A stretch of 64,000 nucleotides of DNA, from positions 34,813-98,812 of the forward strand of contig NZ_CALHVI010000020.1 in the NCBI RefSeq assembly GCF_938039215.1. Direction: 5' to 3'. Origin of the DNA: an uncultured Porphyromonas sp. (lineage in GTDB: Bacteria > Bacteroidota > Bacteroidia > Bacteroidales > Porphyromonadaceae). A program made the position numbers and the translations under genes. The notes beneath the pieces were generated by a model. The model searched no databases. It worked only from the letters and a program-made list of their open reading frames with translations, and had not been told where the DNA came from. Shown in pieces: positions 24,283 through 32,116 of the stretch (the stretch's first letter is position 1; every line of letters starts with the position of its first letter).

Positions 24283-24639
24283 CTATAGGGTCTTGCCGAA
24301 CTCCTGTATCGAGGCTAGCGGTGTGATGACTGCATGGTGTGTACTACAGAGCTCATTACCCTTGTAGAGGCAAGCATTCCCAGTTACCTTATCACATTCA
24401 AGGCGGACATCTTTATTGAGATGCTGCACGAGCTTATCGCCAGTATCTAGCAGTACCTCCTCTTCTGGGGCAGTGATCATCACTACACCTCCTCTAAGGA
24501 TTGCTTCGGTACGTATCTGCTCCAAGAGCTCTGACCCGCCTAGGTAGTTTAAGGCTTGATGTATCGTCTTGCGTGTCGTGCCGAACTGATCTATCAGCTC
24601 TCGACGTACTGCCTTAGTGATTTGTATTTCTCGTTTCAT
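24283..24639 (-). CDS. Early HTH protein, possible Ner-like regulator
   Basis: This 118-residue protein starts MKREIQITKAVRRELIDQFG, followed by TTRKTIHQALNYLGGS, which together look like a helix-turn-helix. The C-terminal half is not recognised. It sits between the first early gene and the transposase, where Mu has Ner. It may repress or modulate early transcription. Its ATG follows a duplicated TTAAACGATG segment (about 24640-24660) that could be an operator. Confidence 0.6.
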   Translation of the reverse strand: MKREIQITKAVRRELIDQFGTTRKTIHQALNYLGGSELLEQIRTEAILRGGVVMITAPEEEVLLDTGDKLVQHLNKDVRLECDKVTGNACLYKGNELCSTHHAVITPLASIQEFGKTL

Positions 24640-24663
24640 CGTTTAACCATCGTTTAATCAGGT

Positions 24664-24720
24664 GGGGTGCGCCTGATAGCTCCCTATCTCAGGTCGCTAA
24701 CTTCCTAGGAGACGCACCCC
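24664..24720 (-). promoter_or_regulatory. Intergenic stem-loop ahead of the early HTH gene
   Basis: GGGGTGCG (24664-24671) and CGCACCCC (24713-24720) form an 8-bp stem that encloses a second imperfect hairpin (CCTGATAG with CTA-TC-TCAGG). It lies between the first early gene and the HTH gene, so it could attenuate early transcription or separate the first gene from the transposition genes. Confidence 0.5.
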
Positions 24721-24731
24721 TCTCTGATGTC

Positions 24732-25226
24732 TTAGTAAAATTTGAAGAACTCAAAGGGTATCTCCATATAGCACAAGCTGATTTCGCTATGCGAGTCCAT
24801 GGCAAGCCCAGAGACCTTCCAGCCCCATACCGGATACGGATCTTGAAACTTCATCATCTCTCTATCGTCAATAGGATTCTCTGAGACAAGCCGAGCGATG
24901 AGCTCCACAGATAAGAGGGGCTTAGTGCTTTGATCCGCCATCACCTCTCTCACGTCAACAATATCCTCTGGGGCAATCAGGCCGAGGAATTCCGCAGATA
25001 AGAGCATATCAGTAAATTCATCTACATTTCTCTGAGACACAACCATCTCCCATTTCCCAAGACCATTAGTAGAGTAGACCTTGACTTGCTTGTCTACGTA
25101 TTCAGGGATAGAACTTACATACCTCCTGATTGCCTGAATGGCCCGATCTTTATTAACGTTGGCTCTGATTAGATCCTCCTTGCTGATTTTGCTCTCTAGC
25201 ATACTCGTTTCCTTGATTTTACGCAT
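24732..25226 (-). CDS. First early phage protein, unknown
   Basis: This 164-residue acidic, mostly helical protein is the first gene behind the predicted early promoter. It contains NKDRAIQAIRRYVSSIPEYV, then VSQRNVDEFTDMLLSAEFLG and a C-terminal PVWGWKVSGLAMDSHSEISL. A second in-frame ATG at 25202 (MLESKISKEDLI) is an equally good start and leaves a longer leader. No family is recognised. Position suggests a take-over or regulatory role. Confidence 0.6.
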   Translation of the reverse strand: MRKIKETSMLESKISKEDLIRANVNKDRAIQAIRRYVSSIPEYVDKQVKVYSTNGLGKWEMVVSQRNVDEFTDMLLSAEFLGLIAPEDIVDVREVMADQSTKPLLSVELIARLVSENPIDDREMMKFQDPYPVWGWKVSGLAMDSHSEISLCYMEIPFEFFKFY

Positions 25227-25239
25227 TGCACTATCTTTG
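25208..25239 (+). promoter_or_regulatory. Predicted repressor promoter
   Basis: TTTC (25208-25211), 20 bases, then TATCTTTG (25232-25239) matches the Bacteroidetes TTTG-N20-TAnnTTTG promoter at 11 of 12 scored key positions including spacing. Transcription would start near 25246 and read through the early promoter into the repressor at 25340. The promoter overlaps the start of the leftward 24732-25226 gene. Confidence 0.6.
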
Positions 25240-25312
25240 TTCGTGTCGGTTACATATCACCACTATCGGTTTGCTGTACCCGACACTGCAAAGATATAAA
25301 CATTTTGCGTAA
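25219..25312. promoter_or_regulatory. Nested dyad of the lysogeny switch
   Basis: Three pairs of inverted elements share almost one centre near 25264: TTACGCA (25219-25225) with TGCGTAA (25306-25312), TATCTTTG (25232-25239) with CAAAGATA (25289-25296), and GTGTCGG (25243-25249) with CCGACAC (25280-25286). The middle pair are the two -7 boxes. The outer pair lies in the two promoter spacers. The inner pair is at the two start sites. These are candidate repressor operators. Confidence 0.6.
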
Positions 25313-25320
25313 ACATCAAA
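25289..25320 (-). promoter_or_regulatory. Predicted early promoter
   Basis: On the minus strand TTTG (25320-25317), 20 bases, then TATCTTTG (25296-25289) is a perfect Bacteroidetes promoter. The start would be near 25282, driving the transposition operon leftward. A TGCGTAA element sits in the spacer (25306-25312), where a bound repressor would block it. Confidence 0.7.
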
Positions 25321-25339
25321 ACAATAAGCGTAATATTCT

Positions 25340-25783
25340 ATGGGGTGCTACTCTAAATCTGAGAGAGTCAATAGCTTAGTTGACTACTTCGGGAAAGGGA
25401 ATAAGTCTGAATTTGCCCGAATCTTGGGCACTACACCCCAAGTGGTAGCCACTTGGATAGCCAGGGATACGATAAATTACGACCTTGTTTATACAAAATG
25501 CGAAGGTGTCAACCCTCATTGGCTACTCACAGGAGAAGGGGCCATGCTGAACAATAATGAAGCACCGCCAACCACTACCAACGATAGCACCGCCATCATC
25601 CAGCTCGCAACCACCATACAAGAGCTTACGAGTAATCTGAATGATCGCAACAAGGAAATTGGAGAGCTAAGAGAAAGGGTGGGGAGTGCTGAAGCCCGAG
25701 CAGAGTTACTCCAAGCCGAACTCAATAGAAAGGTAAAATATGCTGGCGATGTGAACTCCGAAGAGCCTGCCCTTGCCGGATAA
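25340..25783 (+). CDS. CI-like phage repressor
   Basis: This is a 147-residue protein. Residues 1-65 are a CI-type DNA-binding domain (VNSLVDYFGKGNKSEFARIL, then GTTPQVVATWIARDTINYDL and NPHWLLTGEG), a pattern typical of Bacteroidales phage repressors. Residues about 80-135 form a coiled coil (NLNDRNKEIGELRERVGSAE) for oligomerisation. There is no S24 peptidase domain, so RecA-driven self-cleavage is not expected. It is the only rightward gene in this part of the phage and faces the early operon. Confidence 0.8.
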   Translation: MGCYSKSERVNSLVDYFGKGNKSEFARILGTTPQVVATWIARDTINYDLVYTKCEGVNPHWLLTGEGAMLNNNEAPPTTTNDSTAIIQLATTIQELTSNLNDRNKEIGELRERVGSAEARAELLQAELNRKVKYAGDVNSEEPALAG

Positions 25784-26279
25784 GGCCTTTACTCCTTATA
25801 TCCCCTAGGAGGGAAAATCTTGAGTAGCAGCGCAATACGCCATCTTCATTAGGATAAACTTGTATCCTATCCCCCGTCGAGATTGAGAAATGTAGTCAGA
25901 TAAAGAGCGATATATACAAGCTTCCCCCTTCTCATCAAGACTATATAACGCTATTCTTGTCCTTCCATTAATGGGGACAGATGTCCTGCCAATGTCCTAG
26001 CAATAGCAAATCCAATACGATTTCGGGGCTTTTTAGGAGAGGGGTAGGAGAGACGATCTACCACCTTTTTTAGAGCCTTTCTGAGGGGTAATTGAAGGGG
26101 TATTGAACGCTCATTAATCACCTGGAGCAAGGACACACTACCATCTAGGCTGGGGAGGCAAGAGGACACTCCAGTCTACCACATCGCCCACCATGCCAGC
26201 GCCCTCTCAGAGGTGCGTAGTTCCTTTATACAAGCCACTTTCATCCGTCTCCTGATCCATCGCCCCAGGGACACAGAGA
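25784..26279. other. Non-coding phage-end region, no gene supported
   Basis: About 500 bases after the repressor hold no convincing gene. Short open frames on both strands lack recognisable features and leaders. The base composition changes along it, and short T-runs occur (about 26030). It is probably the untranslated left end of the phage genome. Confidence 0.5.
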
Positions 26280-26317
26280 AGGGGCTGAGAGCGCTCGATG
26301 CAGCACCCTCAGCCCCT
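26280..26317 (+). terminator. Hairpin near the phage end
   Basis: AGGGGCTGAG (26280-26289) pairs perfectly with CTCAGCCCCT (26308-26317) across an 18-base loop. It sits immediately before the TTTAA repeat cluster. It could stop repressor-direction transcription from leaving the prophage. Confidence 0.55.
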
Positions 26318-26320
26318 CAT

Positions 26321-26413
26321 AATTTAAGCCGACCAAAGCGGAATTTAACCTACCTCAATCAATCGCCGTTCAAATCCCCTTCAAAGTTTAAGCTGAATTT
26401 AAGCTGATTTAAC
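26321..26413. repeat. Cluster of TTTAA(G/C)C repeats, candidate transposase-binding end
   Basis: Five related units (AATTTAAGCCGA, GAATTTAACC, AGTTTAAGCTGA, GAATTTAAGCTGA, GATTTAAC) have cores near 26322, 26343, 26386, 26397 and 26408. The spacings of about 21, 43, 11 and 11 bases are close to whole helical turns. Mu-type ends carry repeated transposase sites, and this is the only such cluster between repressor and host DNA. The sites are inferred. Confidence 0.45.
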
Positions 26414-26516
26414 TTCTTCACGCAATTCGTTTTCCATCGTCCACGCCCCTAACTCGCTGATATTCTTCTCCCTACCCGTCCCCTCTCCACTACATTTCGT
26501 ATTCTCTCTTATATAT

Positions 26517-26658
26517 GCGGAAATTTTTTCCCTTCCGCACGGCGGGAGATTTTCGTTCGGACGAAAAGGATTTTTTCTTTGGAAGACGAGGGCTTTTCTT
26601 CCGAGGAGAGGGGAACTTCCTTTCGGAAGAAAATTTATTTTCTTGCGCAAAGCAAAAT
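26517..26658. repeat. Degenerate tandem array of 22-23 bp hairpin units
   Basis: Six or more units of 22-25 bases follow one another with a rough pattern RGG..TTTTC.TTCGGA.GA.A. Most form a small hairpin: GCGGAA/TTCCGC (26517-26538), TTTTCGT/ACGAAAA (26550-26567), GGAAG/CTTCC (26581-26602), CTTCC/GGAAG (26616-26629) and ATTTT/AAAAT (26637-26658). It lies just upstream of the HU gene and just outside the prophage. Reading frames across it show the same repeats and are not real genes. Confidence 0.6.
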
Positions 26659-26659
26659 A

Positions 26660-26691
26660 TTTCCGAGTATAAGGAGTTATCGCTACCTTCG
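26660..26691 (+). promoter_or_regulatory. Probable HU gene promoter
   Basis: TTTC (26660-26663), 20 bases, then TACCTTCG (26684-26691) resembles TTTG-N20-TAnnTTTG with one change in each box. The start would be near 26698, leaving a 59-base leader before the HU ATG. Confidence 0.45.
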
Positions 26692-26756
26692 AAGTGAAAA
26701 CAACACGCAGTCATTCAGACAAAACACACATTTCGTAACCATTAATAACGATCATC

Positions 26757-27257
26757 ATGATTAAGATCAAAGCCATCGAAAGAAAAGCAGGCTTCGGCAA
26801 GACCAGCAAGAAGCTTTGGTACCCCGCAATCCACCTCCATTCTGATGTCAAATTCGAGGAGTTCATCGAGCTCGTAGCCGACGAAACGACCGTATCGTCA
26901 GCCGACGTTAAGGCCGTCTTCGACCGTGCTGCTAAGGTGCTCATCCGCCTGCTCCAAGACGGCAAGAGCGTCGACTGCGGTGACATGGGGACCTTCCGCC
27001 CCAGCATCACTGCCAAGACGGGCTCTGGCGTAGACAAGGCCGAGAAGGTCGGTGTCGAACTCGTCGACAGAGCCAAGGTCATCTACACCCCTCGCATCAA
27101 GGTTAAGACGGCGCTGAAGGGTGTTCGCATGGAGCGAGCCGAGCGTGCGCTCGATGTCCCCTATGACTCCTCTGGCAAGAAGAAGAAAAAGGGTTCGAAG
27201 GAGAACGAAGGTTCTTCGCCCACCCCTGGCGACAACGGCGGTCACGTAGGCATCTAA
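26757..27257 (+). CDS. HU-family DNA-binding protein, Bacteroidetes long type
   Basis: This is a 166-residue protein. The HU/IHF-like fold covers about residues 30-125 (FEEFIELVADETTVSSADVK, then LLQDGKSVDCGDMGTFRPSI), with an N-terminal MIKIKAIERKAGFGKTSKKL typical of the HU-related Bacteroidetes family. The tail is disordered, with a KKKKK run and G/S/P/D-rich end. It is predicted to bend and bind chromosomal DNA. A strong terminator follows, so it is a single-gene unit. It is the first host gene beside the prophage. Confidence 0.85.
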   Translation: MIKIKAIERKAGFGKTSKKLWYPAIHLHSDVKFEEFIELVADETTVSSADVKAVFDRAAKVLIRLLQDGKSVDCGDMGTFRPSITAKTGSGVDKAEKVGVELVDRAKVIYTPRIKVKTALKGVRMERAERALDVPYDSSGKKKKKGSKENEGSSPTPGDNGGHVGI

Positions 27258-27282
27258 GCCTTCGCCCAAGCTGAAAAAGCCG

Positions 27283-27326
27283 AGAGCCCCCCGACGGATG
27301 CCTATCGCATCACGTCGGGGGGCTCT
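27283..27326 (+). terminator. Terminator after HU gene
   Basis: A 14-bp perfect stem (27283-27296 with 27313-27326; core GAGCCCCCCGACG) with a 16-base loop starts 26 bases after the HU stop. Confidence 0.8.
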
Positions 27327-27610
27327 GCTATGGGAAGGCCTCTTGTGCGCCCTCCCTAGTTTGTCTCCCCCACTGTGGCTCCGCTCTTCCCCCGCCAAGG
27401 AAGGTGGAGCGTCGGGAGGCTAAGGTAGCGTTGGTGGGATACTCATGCTCTTATTGAAGGGTGGGCGCTTGGATGTGGATGCGCCGTCCCAGCTCCTTCG
27501 TAAAGCCCCTTGCGCCATTTTTCGTACCTTCGTCGCTGTAATTTCGTAGTACAACCCCAACATAAATAATGGTATAGCCGCCATGTTTTATGTGCTATTC
27601 AAATAATGAT

Positions 27611-28603
27611 ATGTCAGAACGTGTAGTATCAATTATTGTCCCAGTCTATAATGTCGAGGCGTACTTGCCTGAGTGTATCGACTCCTTGCTTGGCCAAACC
27701 TATCCGCATCTAGAAGTCCTCCTCATCGACGATGGCTCTACCGACGGGAGCGGAAAGATTTGCGATGACTACGCTCAGAGAGATAGCCGAGTCCGCGTCG
27801 TCCACAAGCCCAACGAGGGAGTGTCCGTGGCTAGAAATACGGCCCTTTCGATCGCAACGGGCTACTATCTGATGTGCGTCGATAGCGACGACTGGATAGA
27901 ATTGGATACACTGGAGAAGTGCATGGCTATCTTGGAGAAGCGTCCAGAGATCGATATCCTAGAGTTTGGGACGATCGATTACTTTGACGGGGAGTTCGCC
28001 GAATACAAGTCGTATACTGGGGGCACAGAAGATGTCGAGTTGTCGGGGCTTCAGATCCTGCACTCCTATTCGCAGGGGAACCTTCCTTCTCCCCTGCCTT
28101 GCGCAAAGATTTATGTCCGAGACAAGATCAGTGATGTGCGCTTTATCCTAGGCCGAGTACACGAGGATAATACCTATATCTTCGAAGCCCTCATAAAGAT
28201 CCAGCATTATTACTACCACAATGCACCCTGGTATATCTATCGCCGGAATAGAGTAGGATCGATCACACATACTTTGAACGATAACATCGAAGACATGTTC
28301 CTCAACATTAGAGACGTGAGAGACAAGATGATTAAGGAGCATCCCGAATTAGTCGTCTATGCCAATAGCTTCATGCTCCACCGTGCGGTCGACTACTCGT
28401 TTAGATACTACAGGCAGGGGATAGATGTCAAGAAGTATGAGAAGATGCTTGCCCCCTTCATCGAAAGCATCAAGGCATACCCTATCTTGGATCCCACGAT
28501 CAAGAAGCGACTCTTTATCTATATGCCTAAGCTGTACGTCCGCTTCACCGTTCACGTCCTTCCTAAGATCAGAAAGCTCCTGAAGTGGAGACCTTTTAAG
28601 TAG
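27611..28603 (+). CDS. Family 2 glycosyltransferase
   Basis: From ATG 27611 the protein has 330 residues; a start 7 codons earlier is less likely. It has a GT-A fold with SIIVPVYNVEAYLPECIDSL, the nucleotide-binding DDGSTDGSG and the metal-binding VDSDDW. The C-terminal part is helical and basic. It transfers a sugar from a nucleotide sugar, probably to surface polysaccharide or lipopolysaccharide. It stands alone between two terminators. A TACCTTCG box at 27525-27532 may be its -7 element. Confidence 0.85.
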   Translation: MSERVVSIIVPVYNVEAYLPECIDSLLGQTYPHLEVLLIDDGSTDGSGKICDDYAQRDSRVRVVHKPNEGVSVARNTALSIATGYYLMCVDSDDWIELDTLEKCMAILEKRPEIDILEFGTIDYFDGEFAEYKSYTGGTEDVELSGLQILHSYSQGNLPSPLPCAKIYVRDKISDVRFILGRVHEDNTYIFEALIKIQHYYYHNAPWYIYRRNRVGSITHTLNDNIEDMFLNIRDVRDKMIKEHPELVVYANSFMLHRAVDYSFRYYRQGIDVKKYEKMLAPFIESIKAYPILDPTIKKRLFIYMPKLYVRFTVHVLPKIRKLLKWRPFK

Positions 28604-28666
28604 GACTTATAATCAAGAGGGAAGGATCGCTAGAGTATAGCTTCGCCCCTCAACATGTAAAAAGAA

Positions 28667-28704
28667 AAGTAGGGCTGACTCCATCCATGGAGTCAGCCCT
28701 ACTT
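28667..28704. terminator. Bidirectional terminator
   Basis: An 18-bp perfect stem with a 2-base loop (28667-28684 with 28687-28704), flanked by A-rich and T-containing sequence, lies between the convergent glycosyltransferase and M64 peptidase genes. Confidence 0.85.
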
Positions 28705-28729
28705 CGTCTCTTAGGGGCGGGCGAAGCCG

Positions 28730-30028
28730 TTACTTCTTCCGTGGAGGAAGGTGGTAGTCGATGACCTTGCCGAGGGCGAGGTGGCAGGCGGGACAGAAGT
28801 CCGGCGTGTCGTTGGTGCGCATGCGGCAGTTGTAGCTGGCTCGGTACATGCCCTTGGAGAGATAAGCGCCCCCTTCGTAGAGCCCAACGGGGTACTTCTT
28901 CTGCAGCTTGTCGGGGGTAGGCCGTGGCGTGCCCTTCTTGATCAGATGCGACCACTTGCCCGAGAAGTCCTTGAGGTTGGTGACGTTCTGCTCCCAAGGT
29001 TCTACGGTCATGGCGTGTTCGCTCGCCGCTGCCAGGTCGCCCTCGTGGAAGTACTCGTCCGTCAGCCCGCCGAAGCTGTGACCGAACTCGTGCACGACCA
29101 CGGGAAGGTACCACTTGTGGTGCGTCGAGCTCAGTAGGTAGGAGTTGTACATCCCGCCACCGCCGTAGACATCGCTGTTGGCGAGGATGATCAGGTGCTC
29201 GTACGGGATGCCGATCAGGGCGTTATTGATGGCCTTGACTTGGCGCGTCGTCAGGTAGCGGTCGGAGTAGAAGGTGTCGAAGTGCGACGAGAAGGCCGTG
29301 CGAGGCCAGCGCTTCTGACGAGGTACGGCAACTCCCGATTCCTCAGAGGAGGAGAAGACCGCTACGACATTGAAGTGCTGGCGGTAGCTCTTGAAGGGCT
29401 CGTAGGAGAAGAGTGCTTCCGTGGCGGCTTCGGCATCCTTGAGGAAGGTATCCATCTCCGCTTCCGTATAGCCTTCGGCCAGGATCGCGAGGTCAATGCA
29501 CTCCTTGCTGTCGCCCGAATGGACAAGGTATTTGTGCGGAAGGGCGGGCTTGCCCGTGTGGTCACGGATGAGGATGTCCTGAGGGTCGATGCGCTGCGTC
29601 TGCTCGGCCAGTGGACGCTGCTCGGCATCGCAGAGGACGAGCTTCACACGGACGGGTGCCTTGGGGTAGGGGATCCGAAGAACCTCTTCGTAGGTGCGAC
29701 GCTCGGTCTTGGCAAGCGGAGTCTGCCGCCATTCGAGGTAGAGCGGATTGAAGGAGAAGGCGTAGATGAGTTTGCCCGAAGCTTCGTCATGCACGTAGAG
29801 CTGGGCGTTGCCTCTCAGGGCGAGGCTGTCGAGATGGTAGCGCCTACCTGCCCAGCCCGAGAGGAGGTGATGTTCGTCGGGCGTGATCTCCGTCTTCTCC
29901 GAATTGCCCGAGAGGATGTAGTCCAGACGAAGCGTGCTGTCTCGGAAGAAGCTCGAGAAGTGTTGGGCTGAGGCCGAGAGGAAGCTCACGGCAAGAAGCA
30001 GAGCCAGAAGGGGAAGTCTTGTTCGCAT
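28730..30028 (-). CDS. Exported M64-family metallopeptidase
   Basis: This 432-residue protein has a signal peptide (MRTRLPLLALLLAVSFLSAS-AQ). The N-terminal beta domain covers about residues 25-165. The catalytic domain carries the M64 zinc motif HEFGHSFGGLTDEY with H313, E314 and H317. A C-terminal CxxC pair (FCPACHL) and further cysteines may bind metal or form disulfides. M64 peptidases include the Clostridium IgA protease; the substrate here is unknown. It is the last gene of the leftward cluster. Confidence 0.85.
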   Translation of the reverse strand: MRTRLPLLALLLAVSFLSASAQHFSSFFRDSTLRLDYILSGNSEKTEITPDEHHLLSGWAGRRYHLDSLALRGNAQLYVHDEASGKLIYAFSFNPLYLEWRQTPLAKTERRTYEEVLRIPYPKAPVRVKLVLCDAEQRPLAEQTQRIDPQDILIRDHTGKPALPHKYLVHSGDSKECIDLAILAEGYTEAEMDTFLKDAEAATEALFSYEPFKSYRQHFNVVAVFSSSEESGVAVPRQKRWPRTAFSSHFDTFYSDRYLTTRQVKAINNALIGIPYEHLIILANSDVYGGGGMYNSYLLSSTHHKWYLPVVVHEFGHSFGGLTDEYFHEGDLAAASEHAMTVEPWEQNVTNLKDFSGKWSHLIKKGTPRPTPDKLQKKYPVGLYEGGAYLSKGMYRASYNCRMRTNDTPDFCPACHLALGKVIDYHLPPRKK

Positions 30029-30048
30029 AGTCGTGTGTATATAGCTGT

Positions 30049-30996
30049 TTAGTGAATCTGAGGGGGATAGCTCTCGGTGGCTAGGGCCTTGTACATACGT
30101 TCGTAGGTCGGAAGCGAAAGGCCGAGCGAACGGGCAGCACGCACGACGTAGCCCGTGAGGTTCTCCAGCTCCGTGGGGCGACCCGCTATGAAGTCCACGT
30201 GCATGGAGCTCGTGCTCGTGGGGATCATGAAGGTCTGTCGCTCGATGGTACGCTCGACTGCGTCTTCGCCCAGATCGTAGCCCATAGCTGAGAAGAGCTG
30301 GCAGAGCTCGACGATGAGCTGGCGCATCTCTTCGGGGTGCTCCTTCAGTGCATCGCCTACCGTCTGGTTGAAGTAGGACGTACCCGTGGCCGTAGCCGAG
30401 ATCATGAGGAACTTCTTACGTATGTGCTCCTCGATGTGGTCGGGGTTGATGACGTGCACCCGCACGGAGTCAAGCAGCGAGGCAAGTTCCTTCTCCTCCT
30501 CCGTTCGCTCCTCGGTGCGCTCTCCGAAGAAGAAGAGTTCACGCTCCGCCTCCAGAAGGATTTCCCCTGGGGCAGGCTTGCGCCCCGAGATGTAGACGCA
30601 GCCGTCCCACACCCGAGCCTCGGGTAGGATCGCTTGGATCTGGTCGGTGATGTCGGCGCCGTTGAGCAGGGGTAGGATGATGGTCTTCGGCGTAATGATC
30701 GGGCGGAGCTGCTCGAGATTGGCTCTGAGATCGTAGCTCTTCGTCGCAAGGATCAGCAGGTCTGTCGCTGGGAGCTGGCTTGGATCTTCGGCGATGAAGT
30801 CGGGGCGGACGGTGAAGTCTCGGGCAGGCGTATGTACATGGAGCCCTCGGGAACGAATAGCCTCGAGATGGGCTCCCCGAGCGACGAAGCTGATGGTACG
30901 GCCTAAGCCTTCCTGACGGGCAGCCTCTACGAGCATAGCTCCGTAGTAGCCGCCTACGCCTCCGAGGCCAGAGATGGTGATGTTCTTGAGCAGCAT
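30049..30996 (-). CDS. panE: 2-dehydropantoate 2-reductase
   Basis: This 315-residue protein has an N-terminal Rossmann motif GLGGVGGYYGA (residues 10-20) for NADPH. The ApbA/PanE N- and C-terminal domains follow (LILATKSYDL, LLNGADITDQ, KKFLMISATATGTSY, LENLTGYVVRAA). It reduces ketopantoate to pantoate in pantothenate and CoA synthesis. It lies 4 bases from the glycosyltransferase stop, so they are co-transcribed. Some family members act on other ketoacids. Confidence 0.82.
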   Translation of the reverse strand: MLLKNITISGLGGVGGYYGAMLVEAARQEGLGRTISFVARGAHLEAIRSRGLHVHTPARDFTVRPDFIAEDPSQLPATDLLILATKSYDLRANLEQLRPIITPKTIILPLLNGADITDQIQAILPEARVWDGCVYISGRKPAPGEILLEAERELFFFGERTEERTEEEKELASLLDSVRVHVINPDHIEEHIRKKFLMISATATGTSYFNQTVGDALKEHPEEMRQLIVELCQLFSAMGYDLGEDAVERTIERQTFMIPTSTSSMHVDFIAGRPTELENLTGYVVRAARSLGLSLPTYERMYKALATESYPPQIH

Positions 30997-31000
30997 GATG

Positions 31001-32074
31001 CTAGAGATGGAGTAGTTGGCGATAGATGGAAGCGTAGCCCTCGGCCATGTGCTGGTAGCTGAAGAGTCGCTGGGCTCGCTCCTTCAGGCGCTCCGATCGG
31101 CGGGGCTCATGCTCGAAGTCTTTGAGCCCACGCTGGACGAGCTCGGCCATATCCTCGGGTGCCGTGGAGTCGAAATAATAAGCCTCTTCCCCTCCGATCT
31201 CAGGGAGGCTGGTCATGGGGCGAAGGAAGAGGGGTTTCCCCAGCGCCATAGCTTCGACGACGGGGAGACCGAAGCCTTCGGCCTTGGAGGGGTGGACAAG
31301 CGCCTTGCAGTGATAGAGTAGGGTATCCTTGACCTCATGAGGCACGGCCTCGTAGAGGTGGATGCGGTCGGCCGTGCCCGTCTCTCGGATCAGCCGATCG
31401 ATACGTGCCTTGTATTCGGACTTAGCTTCCGAATAGACAAGCACTAGGTGAAGCTCTTCGGGAAGGTGGCGAAGCATCTCGATGAGTAGGTGCTGTTGCT
31501 TCTTGTCGAAGAGAACTCCTAGGGCAAGGAGGTAAGGGTTCTTAGGGATGATCCCTTCTGTGGGGAGGGCTCGGAGCTGCTCCTCATCGGGAAGGAAGAT
31601 CCCGTTGTGGACGATATGGATAGTGGTACCCTTGCGTAGGGGGAAGAGCTCCAGATTAGCCTCTAAGTCTTGGCGCACGAAGTCCGAGATACAGACGATG
31701 GCATCTGCTTGGCGGAGGTTCTTCGTCGCAATGCGTTGGAGCTTAGCTCGACGATGCTCTTCGAGATCCTCGTGCAGGAAGTTGAGGTCGTGTAGCGTCA
31801 CTAGGCGCTTTGTGCTCCAGCTCTGAGGGAAGTAGCGCTGGAGCTGGTGCGTCACGTGGAGCAGGTCGAAGCGAAGTGGGGTAGGATTGAAGTACTTGTG
31901 CAGGCGACGGAAGCTAACCACATCCTTGCTCTCTCCCTCTTGAGGACGGTAGAAGGAGCACTTGAACCCCTCTGTCGGGAGCTCCCGAAGCCCCGTCTCG
32001 AGACAGCGGCAGTAGTAGGCTAGCCCACAGTAGGGGTAGCGAAGTCGCTCTTGATCAATCAGGACTTTCTTCAT
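31001..32074 (-). CDS. Family 4-type glycosyltransferase
   Basis: This 357-residue GT-B protein has the C-terminal donor-binding motif HPSKAEGFGLPVVEAMALGK, the Glu pair of GT4 enzymes. The N-terminal domain has LVTLHDLNFLHEDLEEHRRA and IVCISDFVRQD. It likely adds a hexose during surface glycan or lipopolysaccharide assembly. It is encoded between another glycosyltransferase and panE. Confidence 0.82.
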   Translation of the reverse strand: MKKVLIDQERLRYPYCGLAYYCRCLETGLRELPTEGFKCSFYRPQEGESKDVVSFRRLHKYFNPTPLRFDLLHVTHQLQRYFPQSWSTKRLVTLHDLNFLHEDLEEHRRAKLQRIATKNLRQADAIVCISDFVRQDLEANLELFPLRKGTTIHIVHNGIFLPDEEQLRALPTEGIIPKNPYLLALGVLFDKKQQHLLIEMLRHLPEELHLVLVYSEAKSEYKARIDRLIRETGTADRIHLYEAVPHEVKDTLLYHCKALVHPSKAEGFGLPVVEAMALGKPLFLRPMTSLPEIGGEEAYYFDSTAPEDMAELVQRGLKDFEHEPRRSERLKERAQRLFSYQHMAEGYASIYRQLLHL

Positions 32075-32116
32075 AGTCGGGGATCTCTAGGGGATGAATG
32101 GTGGGTTGGGTGCACG

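Larger units (their letters stand above)
1..26413. mobile_element. Mu-like transposable prophage, left part missing
   Basis: The stretch encodes a MuA-type DDE transposase, a MuB-type ATPase, a GemA-like protein, a repressor and a full set of Mu-type head and tail genes (terminase, DUF935 portal, MuF, gpG, gp36 and gp37 types, protease/scaffold, capsid, sheath, tube, tape measure). The repressor-proximal end corresponds to the Mu left end and must lie between the repressor stop (25783) and the host HU gene (26757). I place it near 26.4 kb because a cluster of TTTAA(G/C)C repeats ends there. The exact terminus and the 5-bp target duplication cannot be fixed without the other end. Baseplate and tail-fibre genes are presumably left of base 1. 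Confidence 0.88.

Noticed and set aside
25951..26169. 72-residue leftward open frame in the phage-end region
   Set aside because: No recognisable domain, no leader and isolated; the region looks non-coding.
26399..26764. Several overlapping short open frames on both strands upstream of the HU gene
   Set aside because: They read through the hairpin array on both strands and show the same low-complexity Lys/Phe/Ser repeats in every frame.
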